Numbered from the stretch's first letter, positions 18,801 through 26,558 are shown. The stretch: DNA of 64,000 nt from Bryobacterales bacterium (GCA_016716385.1 JADJWL010000025.1:434001-498000), one strand, 5' to 3'. Notes: generated by a model not told the origin, from the sequence alone. Translations and numbers: made by a program.

Positions 18801-21193
18801 GCGGTCGCTGTGAACGTGTTCGAGGTGCCGCCCGCCGCCACCGTCACCGACGAAGGCGTACTCAGGCTGGCGCTGTTGTCCGACAGCGCAATGACTGCGC
18901 CGCCGGCCGGTGCGGCCTGCGACAGCGTCACCGTGCAGGTGCTCGATCCGGGCGTCGCTATCGAAGAGGGAGAACAGCTCAAGTTCGACAGCGAAGCCGC
19001 CGGCGCCAGCGAGATGGTCGCCGTGCGGCTGGTCCCGTTGGCCACCGCCGTGACCGTCGCCGAGGTCGAACTTGTGATCGTACCCGCCGTCGCGGTAAAG
19101 TTCGCCGTGGTTGCACCCGCCGATACCGTCGCCGACGCCGGCACCGCCAGCAAACCGGAGTTGGACGAGGAGAGGCTCACCAATTGGCCTCCCGCCGGTG
19201 CTGCCTTGCTCAGCGTGACCGTACATGTCGAAGCCCCGCCCGAGGTCAGGGACGACGGCGCGCAGGACAGATTCGAAGGCGTCGCGGGCGCTTGCAGAGC
19301 CAGCGTAACGTTGCGCGTCACGCCGCTGTAGGTGGCGGTGACTTGAGCGCTCGTGTCGGAACCAACCTGACTGGCGGTCGCTGTGAACGTGTTCGAGGTG
19401 CCGCCCGCCGCCACCGTCACCGACGAAGGCGTACTCAGACTGGCGCTGTTGTCCGACAGCGCAATGACTGCGCCGCCGGCCGGTGCGGCCTGCGACAGCG
19501 TCACCGTGCAGGTGCTCGATCCGGGCGTCGCGATTGAAGACGGCGAACAGGTCAGATTCGACAGAGACGCCGACGGCCCAAGCGAGATCGTCGCGGTGCG
19601 GCTGGTCCCGTTGGCCACCGCCGTCACCGTCGCCGACGTGGAACTCGTGATCGTGCCCGCCGTCGCGGTGAAGTTCGCCGTGGTTGCACCCGCCGATACC
19701 GTCGCCGACGCCGGCACCGCCAGAAGACTGGAGTTGGACGAGGAGAGGCTCACCAATTGGCCTGCCGCCGGCGCTGCCTTGCTCAGCGTGACCGTACATG
19801 TCGAAGCCCCGCCCGAGGTCAGGGACGACGGTGCGCAGGACAGATTCGAAGGCGTCGCGGGCGCTTGCAGAGCAAGTGTGACGTTGCGCGTGACGCCGCT
19901 GTAGGTGGCGGTGACTTGAGCGCTCGTGTCGGAACCAACCTGACTGGCGGTCGCTGTGAACGTGTTCGAGGTGCCGCCCGCCGCCACCGTCACCGACGAA
20001 GGCGTACTCAGGCTGGCGCTGTTGTCCGACAGCGCAATGACTGCGCCGCCGGCCGGTGCGGCCTGCGACAGCGTCACCGTGCAGGTGCTCGATCCGGGCG
20101 TCGCGATTGAAGACGGCGAACAGGTCAGATTCGACAGAGACGCCGACGGCCCAAGCGAGATCGTCGCGGTGCGGCTGGTCCCGTTGGCCACCGCCGTCAC
20201 CGTCGCCGACGTGGAACTGGTGATCGTGCCCGCCGTCGCGGTGAAGTTCGCCGTGGTTACACCCGCCGCCACCGTGGCCGACGCCGGTACCGCCAGAAGA
20301 CTGGAGTTGGACGAGGAGAGGCTCACCGCTTGGCCTCCCGCCGGTGCGGCCTTGCTCAGCGTGACCGTACATGTCGAAGCCCCGCCCGAGGTCAGGGACG
20401 ACGGTGCGCAGGACAGATTCGAAGGCGTCGCGGGCGCGATGAGAGAAAGCGTTGCAGTGCGGGAGGTACCATTCAAGGCACCCGTCACCTGAGCACTGAT
20501 GTCAGAGCCGACTTGCGTGGCGGTCGCCGTAAAGGTGTTGGAGAGGCTTCCCGCCGCAACGGTGACCGACGGGGGAACCACCAGGTTCGCGCTATTGTCC
20601 GACAGGGCGACGGTTGCTCCGCCAGCGGGAGCCGCCTGGGTCAGGGTCACGGTACAGGTGCTCGAACCAGGGGTTGCGATCGAGGTCGGCGAACAGCCAA
20701 GGGCGGAAACGCCAACCGGAGTCGGCTGGACGATCGAGACGGTTCCACCGGTGGCGGTCGCCGGAATCGAGGTGCCGGCGCCGGAAGACGCAACGGGATT
20801 CGAAACCTGGACCGCAGCCGACGTCGACGCCGTCGAGGCGGCAATGGTGAAGGTCGCCCGCGCGACCACCCCGTTGGCCATGCCGGACGTATTCAGACCG
20901 AAGACGAGACAGTTCAGAGTCCCGGAACCGGCCTCCGAACAACTTAGGATCTTGCCGGCGTTTGAGGCGGACGCCCCGGCGACGACGCTTACGGAGCTGA
21001 AATCTGCGGCTGGATAGGAGAAGGCCCATTGCAGCGAGGATGGTTGCGTCGCCGAAGATGACAACGAAACGTCCAGCGTGACAGACGAGCCCGGTGTCCC
21101 GCTGGCTGATGACAGGCTAAGGGAGACCGAAGACTGGGCCTCGGCCAGGGACGCAAACATAACGGCTAGTAGGCTGATAATTAGTACGTGCAC
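12857..21193 (-). CDS. Giant secreted cohesin-like / Ig-repeat protein with Solibacter-type C-terminus
   Basis: The protein of about 2778 residues starts with a signal peptide (HVLIISLLAVMFASLAEA). A cohesin-like domain (to about residue 165; TPGSSVTLDVSLSS, WAFSYPAADFSSVSV, GVVARATFTI) comes next. About 24 Ig-like domains of ~95 residues then alternate between two types, each with a conserved Cys pair 13 apart (CSPSSIATPGSSTC). A putative-Ig/cadherin-like domain (GDPVEFTVETKDPDG) and a C-terminal ~230-residue module of the Solibacter TIGR03437 type (FASANQINFQCP, ATGLGPVYNP, YQVNAVVP) complete it. The GTG at 21193 has GGGAG seven bases upstream; an ATG at 21232 has none. It is probably a surface adhesin or matrix scaffold. 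Divergent from a dockerin gene. Confidence 0.85.
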   Translation of the reverse strand: MHVLIISLLAVMFASLAEAQSSVSLSLSSASGTPGSSVTLDVSLSSSATQPSSLQWAFSYPAADFSSVSVVAGASASNAGKILSCSEAGSGTLNCLVFGLNTSGMANGVVARATFTIAASTASTSAAVQVSNPVASSGAGTSIPATATGGTVSIVQPTPVGVSALGCSPTSIATPGSSTCTVTLTQAAPAGGATVALSDNSANLVVPPSVTVAAGSLSNTFTATATQVGSDISAQVTGALNGTSRTATLSLIAPATPSNLSCAPSSLTSGGASTCTVTLSKAAPAGGQAVSLSSSNSSLLAVPASATVAAGVTTANFTATAGTITSSTSATVTAVANGTSRTATISLGPSASLSNLTCSPSSIATPGSSTCTVTLSQAAPAGGAVIALSDNSASLSTPSSVTVAAGGTSNTFTATASQVGSDTSAQVTATYSGVTRNVTLALQAPATPSNLSCAPSSLTSGGASTCTVTLSKAAPAAGQLVSLSSSNSSLLAVPASATVSAGATTANFTATAGTITSSTSATVTAVANGTSRTATISLGPSASLSNLTCSPSSIATPGSSTCTVTLSQAAPAGGAVIALSDNSASLSTPSSVTVAAGGTSNTFTATASQVGSDTSAQVTATYSGVTRNVTLALQAPATPSNLSCAPSSLTSGGASTCTVTLSKAAPAGGQLVSLSSSNSGLLAVPASATVSAGATTANFTATAGTITSSTSATVTAVANGTSRTATISLAPAASLSNLSCSPSSIATPGSSTCTVTLSQAAPAGGAVIALSDNSASLSTPSSVTVAAGGTSNTFTATASQVGSDTSAQVTATYSGVTRNVTLALQAPATPSNLSCAPSTVSSSGTSTCTLTLSKAAPAGGLTVNLSSNSPLLAVPSSTTVAAGATTANFAANAGAITTSSSAIVTAVANGTSRTATISLVPSTSLSNLTCSPSSIATPGSSTCTVTLSQAAPAGGAVIALSDNSASLSTPSSVTVAAGSTSNTFTATATQVSSDTNAQVSAAYSGVTQNFTLDLLAPATPSSLSCAPSTVSSGGASTCTVTLSKAAPAGGVTVNLSSNSSLLTVPASAAVAAGGTAASFTANASTITTSSSATVTAVANGTSRTTTLSLVPSASLSNLTCTPSAIATPGSSTCTVTLSQAAPAGGAVIALSDNSPNLSIPSSVTVTAGSASNSFTATATQVSSDTSAQVTATYGGATQNFTLTLQGPAIPSNLSCAPSALSSGGTSTCTVTLSKAAPPAGLTVGLSSTSEQLTVPLSTTVSAGATSASFTATAGPVTGSSSATVTAVANGTSVTTTVSLAAALSLSNLTCAPSSIGTPGSSTCTVTLSQAAPAGGATVALTDNSAHVSVPASVTIPAGGTSGTFVATTVQVNADTTAQVSATYSGLTQNVTLNLLAPALPSSVSCAPSPLNAGGTSTCTVTLTKAAPAGGLTVTLASNSTLLSVPASTAVAPGAMSASFTAQAGIVTSASSATVSATAGGTTVTASVSLASALSLSGLSCAPSSLATPASATCTVTLSQPAPAGGAVVGITSGGGDLSVPSTVTVDAGQSSRTFPATATRVDSDRTAQVNAAYGGSTRSATLVLQAPPLPSDLVCSPSALSSGGSSTCTVTLTKSAPEPGMSLALASTSTLLGVPASVNVAPGAASASFTATAGTISSSTSATVTASANGAAKSTTLSLGPSVTLSDLSCSPGSIATPGASSCTVTASQPAPSGGTVVGISSSNGSFTVPASVTIPQGTTTATFPATAAQVPADTTVRVTATQGGTSVNFTVTLTAPPAPSSITCNPSTLTSGGVSTCTVILTKAAGAGGLSASVSSTSSALSVPAAVTIAAGSATATFSATAGTITGAASATVTVSAHGASQSAAIALTTALSLTGLTCTPADVVTPGSAQCTVTLSQPAPSGGTSVTLSGDSALTLPAAVSVAAGATTGSFAVNATQVGAPIAARVTASLGGTSQVFTLNLAVSGLSGLACDPPRVGSGGSAVCTVTLSGAASAGGVPIEVSSNSDALSVPASVTVNAGLTSASFVASAGRIARTERAIVTASANGISRTASITLSPSTKLSRLACSSETIVAPGTGTCAVILSDAAEEAGLEVSLTSSSPSLSLPSTVTVAPGTTSASFIARAGEVSERATATIAAHADGVVERTTVTLAPRAHVTGLTCSPGAITTPGSSSCTVNLPQPAPSGGLTITVTASHVALAVPASVVIPAGASSATFLASAAQVTAETIVQTTATAGGNSYVFPITLAPPDQPLLLSCTPARIVAAGTVECAVRMLRPAPNGGATVELAGDLPAIQLPSSVWIEAGESSASFGVHIPAVDADGLATLSAAFGGAAATAQLTVEALKPTSLRCTPPQPLTAGDVPCSVILNSTGFSSDVLLPLLSSSPNLLVPQVLAVRPHTGTVTFLARALPVAAPAEATVTATFGGASVEETLALTPSRAPTLTVPESFSVAPGDPVEFTVETKDPDGLVVILSAGDLPRGASFDTRSGAFRWVPAQNQAGVYRIEFDARNLALLSTSHSVRIEVLGTRPAISSVHDAASWSQEVPCSAGALATVIGSGFTSAPAELLSALPAPTALANVRVLADGSPLPLLFASANQINFQCPDLPAGSRYKLVVENGTGASEAFEGTMSAAAPAIFTVDGSGKGPGAILLAGTAGLAQPRNPFYLAQPAVAGDVLSIFATGLGPVYNPVEAGQASPADPLARLTMPLTVWVGGAVAEVQFAGLAPGFVGLYQVNAVVPSGAETGRGVAVKLELGGLDGRTIPSNEVTVAVEAPQH
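18759..20477 (-). repeat. Near-identical 573-bp tandem repeats inside the giant gene
   Basis: Three consecutive 573-base units, each encoding one pair of Ig-like domains (191 residues), are almost identical. For example, 19332-19440 and 19905-20013 differ at one base by eye. A fourth unit (18186-18758) is more diverged, and further units toward the gene's 3' end diverge progressively. This is the pattern of recent unit duplication near the N-terminal end of the array. Confidence 0.85.
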
Positions 21194-21723
21194 AACCGGT
21201 CTCCCTCGGGCAGCCACAACGGCCAAACCCATTTAGTTCTAGTACTCCAGAAGATCGGCCCAGTACCTAAGTTCCGTTACCTTCGATCCAGCCAATCCGC
21301 GAGCGAGGCGGACTTCGGGTGGGTCGGTCCTGGGTAGGAACGCCCTAGCAGATTATGGAAGAAGACCGGCACCATCGGAGGAAAAGTACTAGAAGTACTA
21401 GGACCACAAGTGCCGATCATAGCAGATTCTGGGACTTTGTAAAGCCCCGCATGCAGATTTCTCCCTAGAATCGAAATTAAATGCTCTGACGCCTCGCTGT
21501 CTGGCTCGCCCGGCACCGGATCTGGTCCGCGATTGCGCGCCTCACCTCGGCCCAACGGCTCGAGTATTGTGTTACTTAGGAGCAATCAGACCAGAAGGAA
21601 GGATGCCCGCGACGTTGCTGTAGCCCGCGTATCGTTGTACACTCAGGGACTGGCATCCCCTAAAGCGGTTTGACGGATTGGTCGATCTCTTGGCCGATGC
21701 TTGGGAAGTGGAGGTTGCTTTCG
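21194..21723. other. Divergent intergenic region with AGTACTAG repeats
   Basis: This is the noncoding region between the cohesin-like and dockerin genes. AGTACTAG occurs twice in tandem (21385-21392 and 21394-21401) and once inverted at 21239-21246. A fourth, inverted copy lies at 21752-21759 inside the dockerin gene. A minus-strand frame at 21277-21585 has no recognisable features. The region should hold promoters for both genes, but no clear -35/-10 or sigma-54 site was identified. Confidence 0.45.
21385..21402. repeat. Tandem 9-base direct repeat AGTACTAGA/AGTACTAGG
   Basis: Two adjacent 9-base copies, each containing the self-complementary AGTACT, lie in the divergent promoter region. 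The same 8-base core recurs inverted at 21239-21246 and 21752-21759. It is a candidate binding site for a shared regulator of both divergent genes; function is inferred. Confidence 0.35.
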
Positions 21724-22272
21724 ATGGATCGTCCCTTTTTTTGGAGCAGTTCTAGTACTCATAGAAGTTCTAGAGCCGCAATCGCCTTGGCTCTAGCCCT
21801 TTCACTGTGCCTCGGTCTGCCGGTAGCTCCGGCGTGGGCCCAGGCGCTCAACTCATGCGATCTGAACTCGGACACCGCAGTCAATGCGACTGACGTTCAA
21901 CTCATGGTCAACATGATCCTGGGCATTAGCCCATGTACGGCCACGGTCACTGGTCCCCAGTCGTGTGATGCTGTCACGCTCCAGCGCGTGGTGAATGCTG
22001 CGCTGGGCGGACCGTGCGTGACCGACGGTCGCTCGGTGCTGCTATCCTGGACCGCTTCGACTTCGCCGGGTATCTCCGGGTATCGCGTGCACCGGAGCAA
22101 CACATCTGGCGGTCCGTACACGATGCTGAACACATCCCTCGTGACCGGCGTGACCTACACGGACACGACAGTCCAGTCGGGGCAGACCTACTACTACGTC
22201 GTCACGGCAGTCGACACCAGCAACAACCAGAGTGGATACTCGAACCAGGCTTCCGCGGCGATTCCGCAGTAG
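21724..22272 (+). CDS. Secreted dockerin type I / fibronectin-III protein
   Basis: The 182-residue protein has a signal peptide (AAIALALALSLCLGLPVAPAWA), a dockerin region with a canonical calcium loop D-L-N-S-D-T-A-V-N-A-T-D followed by VQLMVNMILG, then a degenerate second repeat (CDAVTLQRVVNAALG). A fibronectin type III domain follows (SVLLSWTASTSPGISGYRVHR ending at YSNQASAAIP, about residues 93-180). The ATG at 21724 is supported by GGAGG nine bases upstream. It has no enzyme domain, so it is a binder or adaptor. The divergent cohesin-like gene is a natural candidate partner; this is inference. Confidence 0.82.
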   Translation: MDRPFFWSSSSTHRSSRAAIALALALSLCLGLPVAPAWAQALNSCDLNSDTAVNATDVQLMVNMILGISPCTATVTGPQSCDAVTLQRVVNAALGGPCVTDGRSVLLSWTASTSPGISGYRVHRSNTSGGPYTMLNTSLVTGVTYTDTTVQSGQTYYYVVTAVDTSNNQSGYSNQASAAIPQ

Positions 22273-22275
22273 CGT

Positions 22276-23433
22276 TCAGCTCAACCTGAGCAGGCGCGCG
22301 GCGTTGTCGAAATACACCTTGCGCAGGATCGCGTCCGGAAGACCAATCCCGTAGATGCGCCAGCGCCCTTGGGGCGGGATGCGTGCGGGAGCATAATCGA
22401 AGTACTCGTCTTCCGTTTCCAGGAATCGGAAGTAGATCTCATACAGCTTCTCGCCGAAGACCTGCTGCGGGTACTCGTCCCCGTGAGGAACCGCATCGGT
22501 CCCAAACAGAATACGATCCTGGTAGCGCTCGAAGAACCGCCGCGCCGTGCGCGGCTGGCGCCCCAGTTCCCCGATCCGCGCCCCGATCTCCACGTGCATG
22601 TTCGGGAACTGATCCAGACAGGCGCCCACGTAGGCCAAGTCCTCCGGGCGGTTACCGACATGCAGCGCGACGAACTGCGTTTTCGGGTGCCGCGCGAACA
22701 CACGGTTGCGTGCTTCCAGCAGGTCGATCTTCGGCGGGAAGTCTTTGCCGTGGAACGACCAGTCCGGGTGGTTATTGAGCTCTTCGAAACGCTCGTTGAA
22801 CCGGTCGGTTGGCAGGAAGAACGCGTCCGGGTCCGCTGTATGGATCGCCACCGGCATCCCGAGCGCGCCGCACGCTTCCCACATCGGGTCGAACCGCCGG
22901 TCGTCCACTTTGACGAGCGGTCCGCCTGCAGTCTTCTCCCGCAGGTAAAGCCCCAGTGTTTTCAGGATCTTGAGCCCGCGCGCGCCATCGCGGTGCGCCT
23001 GGGCAATGGCCTCAGCCTGAAACGTGGAATAGCCGGGTTCATGCGCGCGGCTGAACCAGGGCTCGGTGAACGTGAGAAACCGTCCCGGGTGCGCTTCCTG
23101 GTAGCGCTTGACGGATTCCCGCAGCCCCGCCCCGCGGCCGCCGGTCAGATTGACCATCATCCGCAGGTTCTTCGCATCCATGACTGCCAGCAGTTCTTCC
23201 GGCGGCGCAAGGTAGGTCATCTCCTCACCCAGCGGCACGCCTTGCTCCGCTTTGGCCGACCAGCCGAGATGCGTATGGATGTCGATGACCGGGTACTTCG
23301 CTCGCGCGATGGGGGTCTCGCGCACCCGCAGCATGCTGCGCGGCTCGAACTCAGTGATGTCGAGGCGGGACTGCGCCACGGCGGCCGCGGCCACTCCCAA
23401 CTGGGCAAGCAGGACCCGCCGCGAAAGTCTCAC
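22276..23433 (-). CDS. Secreted amidohydrolase (amidohydrolase-2 / ACMSD-like)
   Basis: The 385-residue protein has an N-terminal secretion signal with paired Arg (RLSRRVLLAQLGVAAAAVAQ, possibly Tat). A TIM-barrel amidohydrolase domain follows: metal-binding DIHTHLG, the later His in AIHTADP and ALHVGN, and Asp in LFGTDAVPHG. This family hydrolyses or decarboxylates cyclic and aromatic acids; the substrate is unknown. The GTG start overlaps the stop of the Gfo/Idh/MocA gene (GTGA), so the pair is one operon and probably one extracytoplasmic catabolic step. Confidence 0.82.
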   Translation of the reverse strand: MRLSRRVLLAQLGVAAAAVAQSRLDITEFEPRSMLRVRETPIARAKYPVIDIHTHLGWSAKAEQGVPLGEEMTYLAPPEELLAVMDAKNLRMMVNLTGGRGAGLRESVKRYQEAHPGRFLTFTEPWFSRAHEPGYSTFQAEAIAQAHRDGARGLKILKTLGLYLREKTAGGPLVKVDDRRFDPMWEACGALGMPVAIHTADPDAFFLPTDRFNERFEELNNHPDWSFHGKDFPPKIDLLEARNRVFARHPKTQFVALHVGNRPEDLAYVGACLDQFPNMHVEIGARIGELGRQPRTARRFFERYQDRILFGTDAVPHGDEYPQQVFGEKLYEIYFRFLETEDEYFDYAPARIPPQGRWRIYGIGLPDAILRKVYFDNAARLLRLS

Positions 23434-24380
23434 CGCAGCTTCACCGGTGCTCCGCCTGCTTCCTTGCTGCGCTGCGCCGCGTCCATGAACGCGAAGAGTT
23501 CGAGCGTTTCTTCGTTCGGGAAGGGCGGCTCACCGGTCTGGAAGAACTTCACGACCTCCACCAGCAACTGCCGGTAGCTGTGCGGCGTCTTCGGACGGCT
23601 CTGCGCCACTTCGCCGGCGCGGAACACGACAGCCCCGTAATCGCTCCGCGGCCGTCCCGTGCGCACCATCCCGACGCGGCCATCTTTCCAGCGCCCCACC
23701 ACGACGTCGGCGCCATCGGTCGTTGTCCGCGACACTTCCTCGCAGCCGATGCCCATCAGTGCGTACAACATCTCCACCGCGTGGATGCCGTACCAGGAAA
23801 GGTCCAGATACTGCGTCTTCTCGGTTGGCCCCGGTCCCCACGTCAACGCGCCTACCATGTCGTCAAACTTCAGCGACGTCACGATCGGACTCCAGCGCAG
23901 GCTGGAAGAACTGAACCAAGGGACGCCCGCCGCCTTGGCCAGCCGCGCGATCTCGCGCGCATCGTCGAGCGTCGAAGCCATCGGCTTGTCGATAAACAAC
24001 GGCTTGCCGGCGGCGATAATCTGCTTGGCCTGTTCGAGATGGACCCGGCCGTCGTTGCTTTCGAGCAGCACCGCGTCCACGCGGCGGCAGAGCGCACCGA
24101 TGTCCGGCATCAGGTCGACCTTCCATTTCGTCTTGAGCTCTTCGGCGTATCCGTCAACCCGGTCCCAGCTTGACGAAATGTCACGGCTGCCTCCCTTGAA
24201 GGCCGCCACGACCTTCGCTCCGGGAACATAGTCGGGCGACGTGGGATCGTTCAGCAACCGGGTGAACGCAATGACGTGCGAGGTGTCCGTGCCGACGATG
24301 CCAAGACGGATCTCCTGGGCAGAGAGCAAGCTCAGAGAAGTGCAGAACAGTACGAGTGACTTCACTCCGGCATTGTACAC
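23430..24380 (-). CDS. Gfo/Idh/MocA-family oxidoreductase, probably secreted
   Basis: The 316-residue protein has a short hydrophobic N-terminus (KSLVLFCTSLSLLSAQ) and a Rossmann domain (IRLGIVGTDTSHV) with PLFIDKPMAST in place of the usual EKP motif. The family oxidises or rearranges sugars and cyclitols with NAD(P). The start is uncertain: the GTG at 24380 lacks a clear ribosome-binding site, and a GTG five codons later also exists. It is translationally coupled to the amidohydrolase and divergent from recG, which starts only 23 bases away. Confidence 0.8.
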   Translation of the reverse strand: MYNAGVKSLVLFCTSLSLLSAQEIRLGIVGTDTSHVIAFTRLLNDPTSPDYVPGAKVVAAFKGGSRDISSSWDRVDGYAEELKTKWKVDLMPDIGALCRRVDAVLLESNDGRVHLEQAKQIIAAGKPLFIDKPMASTLDDAREIARLAKAAGVPWFSSSSLRWSPIVTSLKFDDMVGALTWGPGPTEKTQYLDLSWYGIHAVEMLYALMGIGCEEVSRTTTDGADVVVGRWKDGRVGMVRTGRPRSDYGAVVFRAGEVAQSRPKTPHSYRQLLVEVVKFFQTGEPPFPNEETLELFAFMDAAQRSKEAGGAPVKLR

Positions 24381-24403
24381 TGGCGTGGAGACACTCAGGG
24401 GAC

Positions 24404-26497
24404 GTGGACCTCACCACCGATCTCACCTACCTGAAGGGCGTAGGCTCAGCGCGCGCCAGGATGTTCGCGGCCAAGGGACTGGAAACGGTCGAGGACCTGC
24501 TTCATTACATCCCGATTCGGTACGAAGACCGCTCCAACGTCAAGACCATCGGCTCGCTCGCGCCCGGAGAGATGGCGACGGTCCTGGCAACCGTCCGGTC
24601 CGCGCGGCTGGCGAATCTTCGCGGCCGCCGCCTGGACCTGTTCGAAGCAGTCTTCACCGACGGCTCGCCGCAACTGCTCATCGCCACATGGTTCCATGCC
24701 CGATACCTCGAAGGGGTGCTCGTGCCGGGGCAGCGCGTCGCGCTCTACGGCAAGGTGGAGTACGACGACTTCAAGGGCGAACTCGCGCTGCGGCATCCGG
24801 AGTTCGAGATCCTCGCCGGCGACGACCCGGACGCCTCGCTGCACGTGGGACGCGTCGTCCCGATCTATGAGGCCGTCCAGAAGATCAACGCCAAGCAGTT
24901 GCGGACGCTGCTCCACCGGTTGCTCGCGGAACTGGCGCCCGTTCCGGATCCAATGCCGGAGCACGTCCTGCGGCGGCTTGGGCTCACAGACCGGTGGACC
25001 GCGCTCCGCCACGTGCACTTCCCTCCTCCTGAGGCCGATCTCGCCCATTGGAACTCGCATCGTTCGCCGGCCCACACGCGCCTCATCATGGAGGAGTTCT
25101 TCTGGCTCGAGTGCGGGCTCGAACTGAAGCGGCGAAAGGCCAGGACGGCGCCGGGAATCCCCTTCGCGTTGACCGATCGCGTCCGTGAGCGCATCAAGCA
25201 GATGCTGCCGTTCAAGCCTACCGGCGCGCAGAAGAAGGTGTTGCGCGAGATCGCCGAAGATATGGCCGCGCCGCGTCCGATGAGCCGGCTGCTGCAGGGC
25301 GACGTCGGCAGCGGCAAGACGCTGGTCGCGGCGCAGGCTGCCATCATCGCCCTCGAGAACGGCTACCAGGTGGCCCTGCTGGCGCCTACCGAGATCCTGG
25401 CCGCGCAGCACTTCTACACGTGGAAGCAACTGCTGGGCAAGCTCGGCTACGTCATCGTCGGATTGACCGGATCGAATACGGCACGCGAGAAGACCCAACT
25501 GAAGAAACTGCTCCGTGAGGGTCTGGCCCAGGTCGCGGTCGGCACCCATGCGCTGATCGAAGAGGACGTCGAGTTCCAGAAACTCGGGCTCGCCGTCGTC
25601 GATGAACAGCACCGCTTCGGCGTGGTCCAGCGCCTGCGCCTGTCACGGAAAGGCGTCCACCCGGACGTTCTCGTCATGACGGCCACCCCGATCCCGCGCA
25701 CACTCGCCCTGACCTTCTATGGCGATCTCGATGTGTCCGTCATCGACGAGCTTCCACCGGGACGCAAGCCCATCGTGACGCGCCACGTTCCTTCCGCCCG
25801 CATCGAGCAGGTCTACAGCTTCCTGCTGCGCGAGATCGGCAAGGGGCGGCAGGCATATGTCGTGTACCCGGTGATCGAGGAGTCCGAAACGAAGTCGTTC
25901 AAGGCCGCCGAGGCCGGTTATGAGCACCTGTCGAAGGAGGTATTCCCCGACCTCCGCGTCGGACTGCTGCACGGGCGTATGACGGCCGCGGCGAAGGAAG
26001 CGGTGATGGAGAGCTTCAAGCGCGGAGAGACGCAGGTTCTGGTCTCGACCACAGTGATCGAGGTCGGCGTGGACGTGCCGAACGCGACCGTCATGGTCAT
26101 CGAGCAGGCGGAGCGCTTCGGTCTGGCCCAGTTGCATCAGTTGCGCGGGCGCGTCGGCCGCGGCGGCGAGCAGAGCTACTGCGTGCTCGTGACCGAGAAG
26201 CTGGGAGATACGGCGCGGGAGCGGGTCCGCGCGCTCGTGGACAGCCAGGATGGCTTCGCCATTGCGGAACTGGACCTGCAACTGCGCGGTCCCGGCGAGT
26301 TTTTCGGGACGAAGCAGTCCGGACTCCCGGCGCTCCGGTTCGCCGACCTGATCCGCGACCGCGATCTCCTGCTGGCCGCCCGCGCTGAAGCGCAGAGCTT
26401 CGTCGCCCACCCTCCTTCGCCTGAGGTCTTGCGGGCCGCCGTCGCCTTCATCCGCGACCACTGGCAACGGAGGTACGGCCTCGTACAAGTTGGTTGA
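24404..26497 (+). CDS. recG: ATP-dependent DNA helicase RecG
   Basis: The 697-residue length is normal for RecG. An N-terminal wedge/OB region (LTYLKGVGSARARMFA, RYEDRS) is followed by helicase motifs I (GDVGSGKTLVA), Ia (APTEILAAQH), II (VVDEQHRFG), III (MTATPIPRTLA) and V/VI (STTVIEVGVDVPNA, QLRGRVGRG). It reverses stalled forks and processes recombination intermediates. The GTG at 24404 matches the conserved N-terminus; an upstream start at 24356 would overlap the divergent gene. It is a housekeeping gene and not functionally tied to its neighbours. Confidence 0.95.
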   Translation: MDLTTDLTYLKGVGSARARMFAAKGLETVEDLLHYIPIRYEDRSNVKTIGSLAPGEMATVLATVRSARLANLRGRRLDLFEAVFTDGSPQLLIATWFHARYLEGVLVPGQRVALYGKVEYDDFKGELALRHPEFEILAGDDPDASLHVGRVVPIYEAVQKINAKQLRTLLHRLLAELAPVPDPMPEHVLRRLGLTDRWTALRHVHFPPPEADLAHWNSHRSPAHTRLIMEEFFWLECGLELKRRKARTAPGIPFALTDRVRERIKQMLPFKPTGAQKKVLREIAEDMAAPRPMSRLLQGDVGSGKTLVAAQAAIIALENGYQVALLAPTEILAAQHFYTWKQLLGKLGYVIVGLTGSNTAREKTQLKKLLREGLAQVAVGTHALIEEDVEFQKLGLAVVDEQHRFGVVQRLRLSRKGVHPDVLVMTATPIPRTLALTFYGDLDVSVIDELPPGRKPIVTRHVPSARIEQVYSFLLREIGKGRQAYVVYPVIEESETKSFKAAEAGYEHLSKEVFPDLRVGLLHGRMTAAAKEAVMESFKRGETQVLVSTTVIEVGVDVPNATVMVIEQAERFGLAQLHQLRGRVGRGGEQSYCVLVTEKLGDTARERVRALVDSQDGFAIAELDLQLRGPGEFFGTKQSGLPALRFADLIRDRDLLLAARAEAQSFVAHPPSPEVLRAAVAFIRDHWQRRYGLVQVG

Positions 26498-26558
26498 GTG
26501 CCATCGGGACGCTTTCGATATACTGGGGGTTTTGGATTTCTTCATCAAGGGGATAACT

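Noticed and set aside
16524..20492. Series of ~175-residue plus-strand frames spaced 573 bases apart
   Set aside because: These are antisense shadows of the repeated Ig-domain gene; their periodicity comes from the repeats on the minus strand.
12857..21232. CRISPR-like or mobile repeat array
   Set aside because: The periodicity is coding, in frame and encodes Ig-like domains; there are no short palindromic repeats with unique spacers.
21277..21585. 102-residue minus-strand frame in the cohesin/dockerin gap
   Set aside because: Composition is Pro/Ser-rich without structure, and it spans the tandem AGTACTAG repeats that look regulatory.
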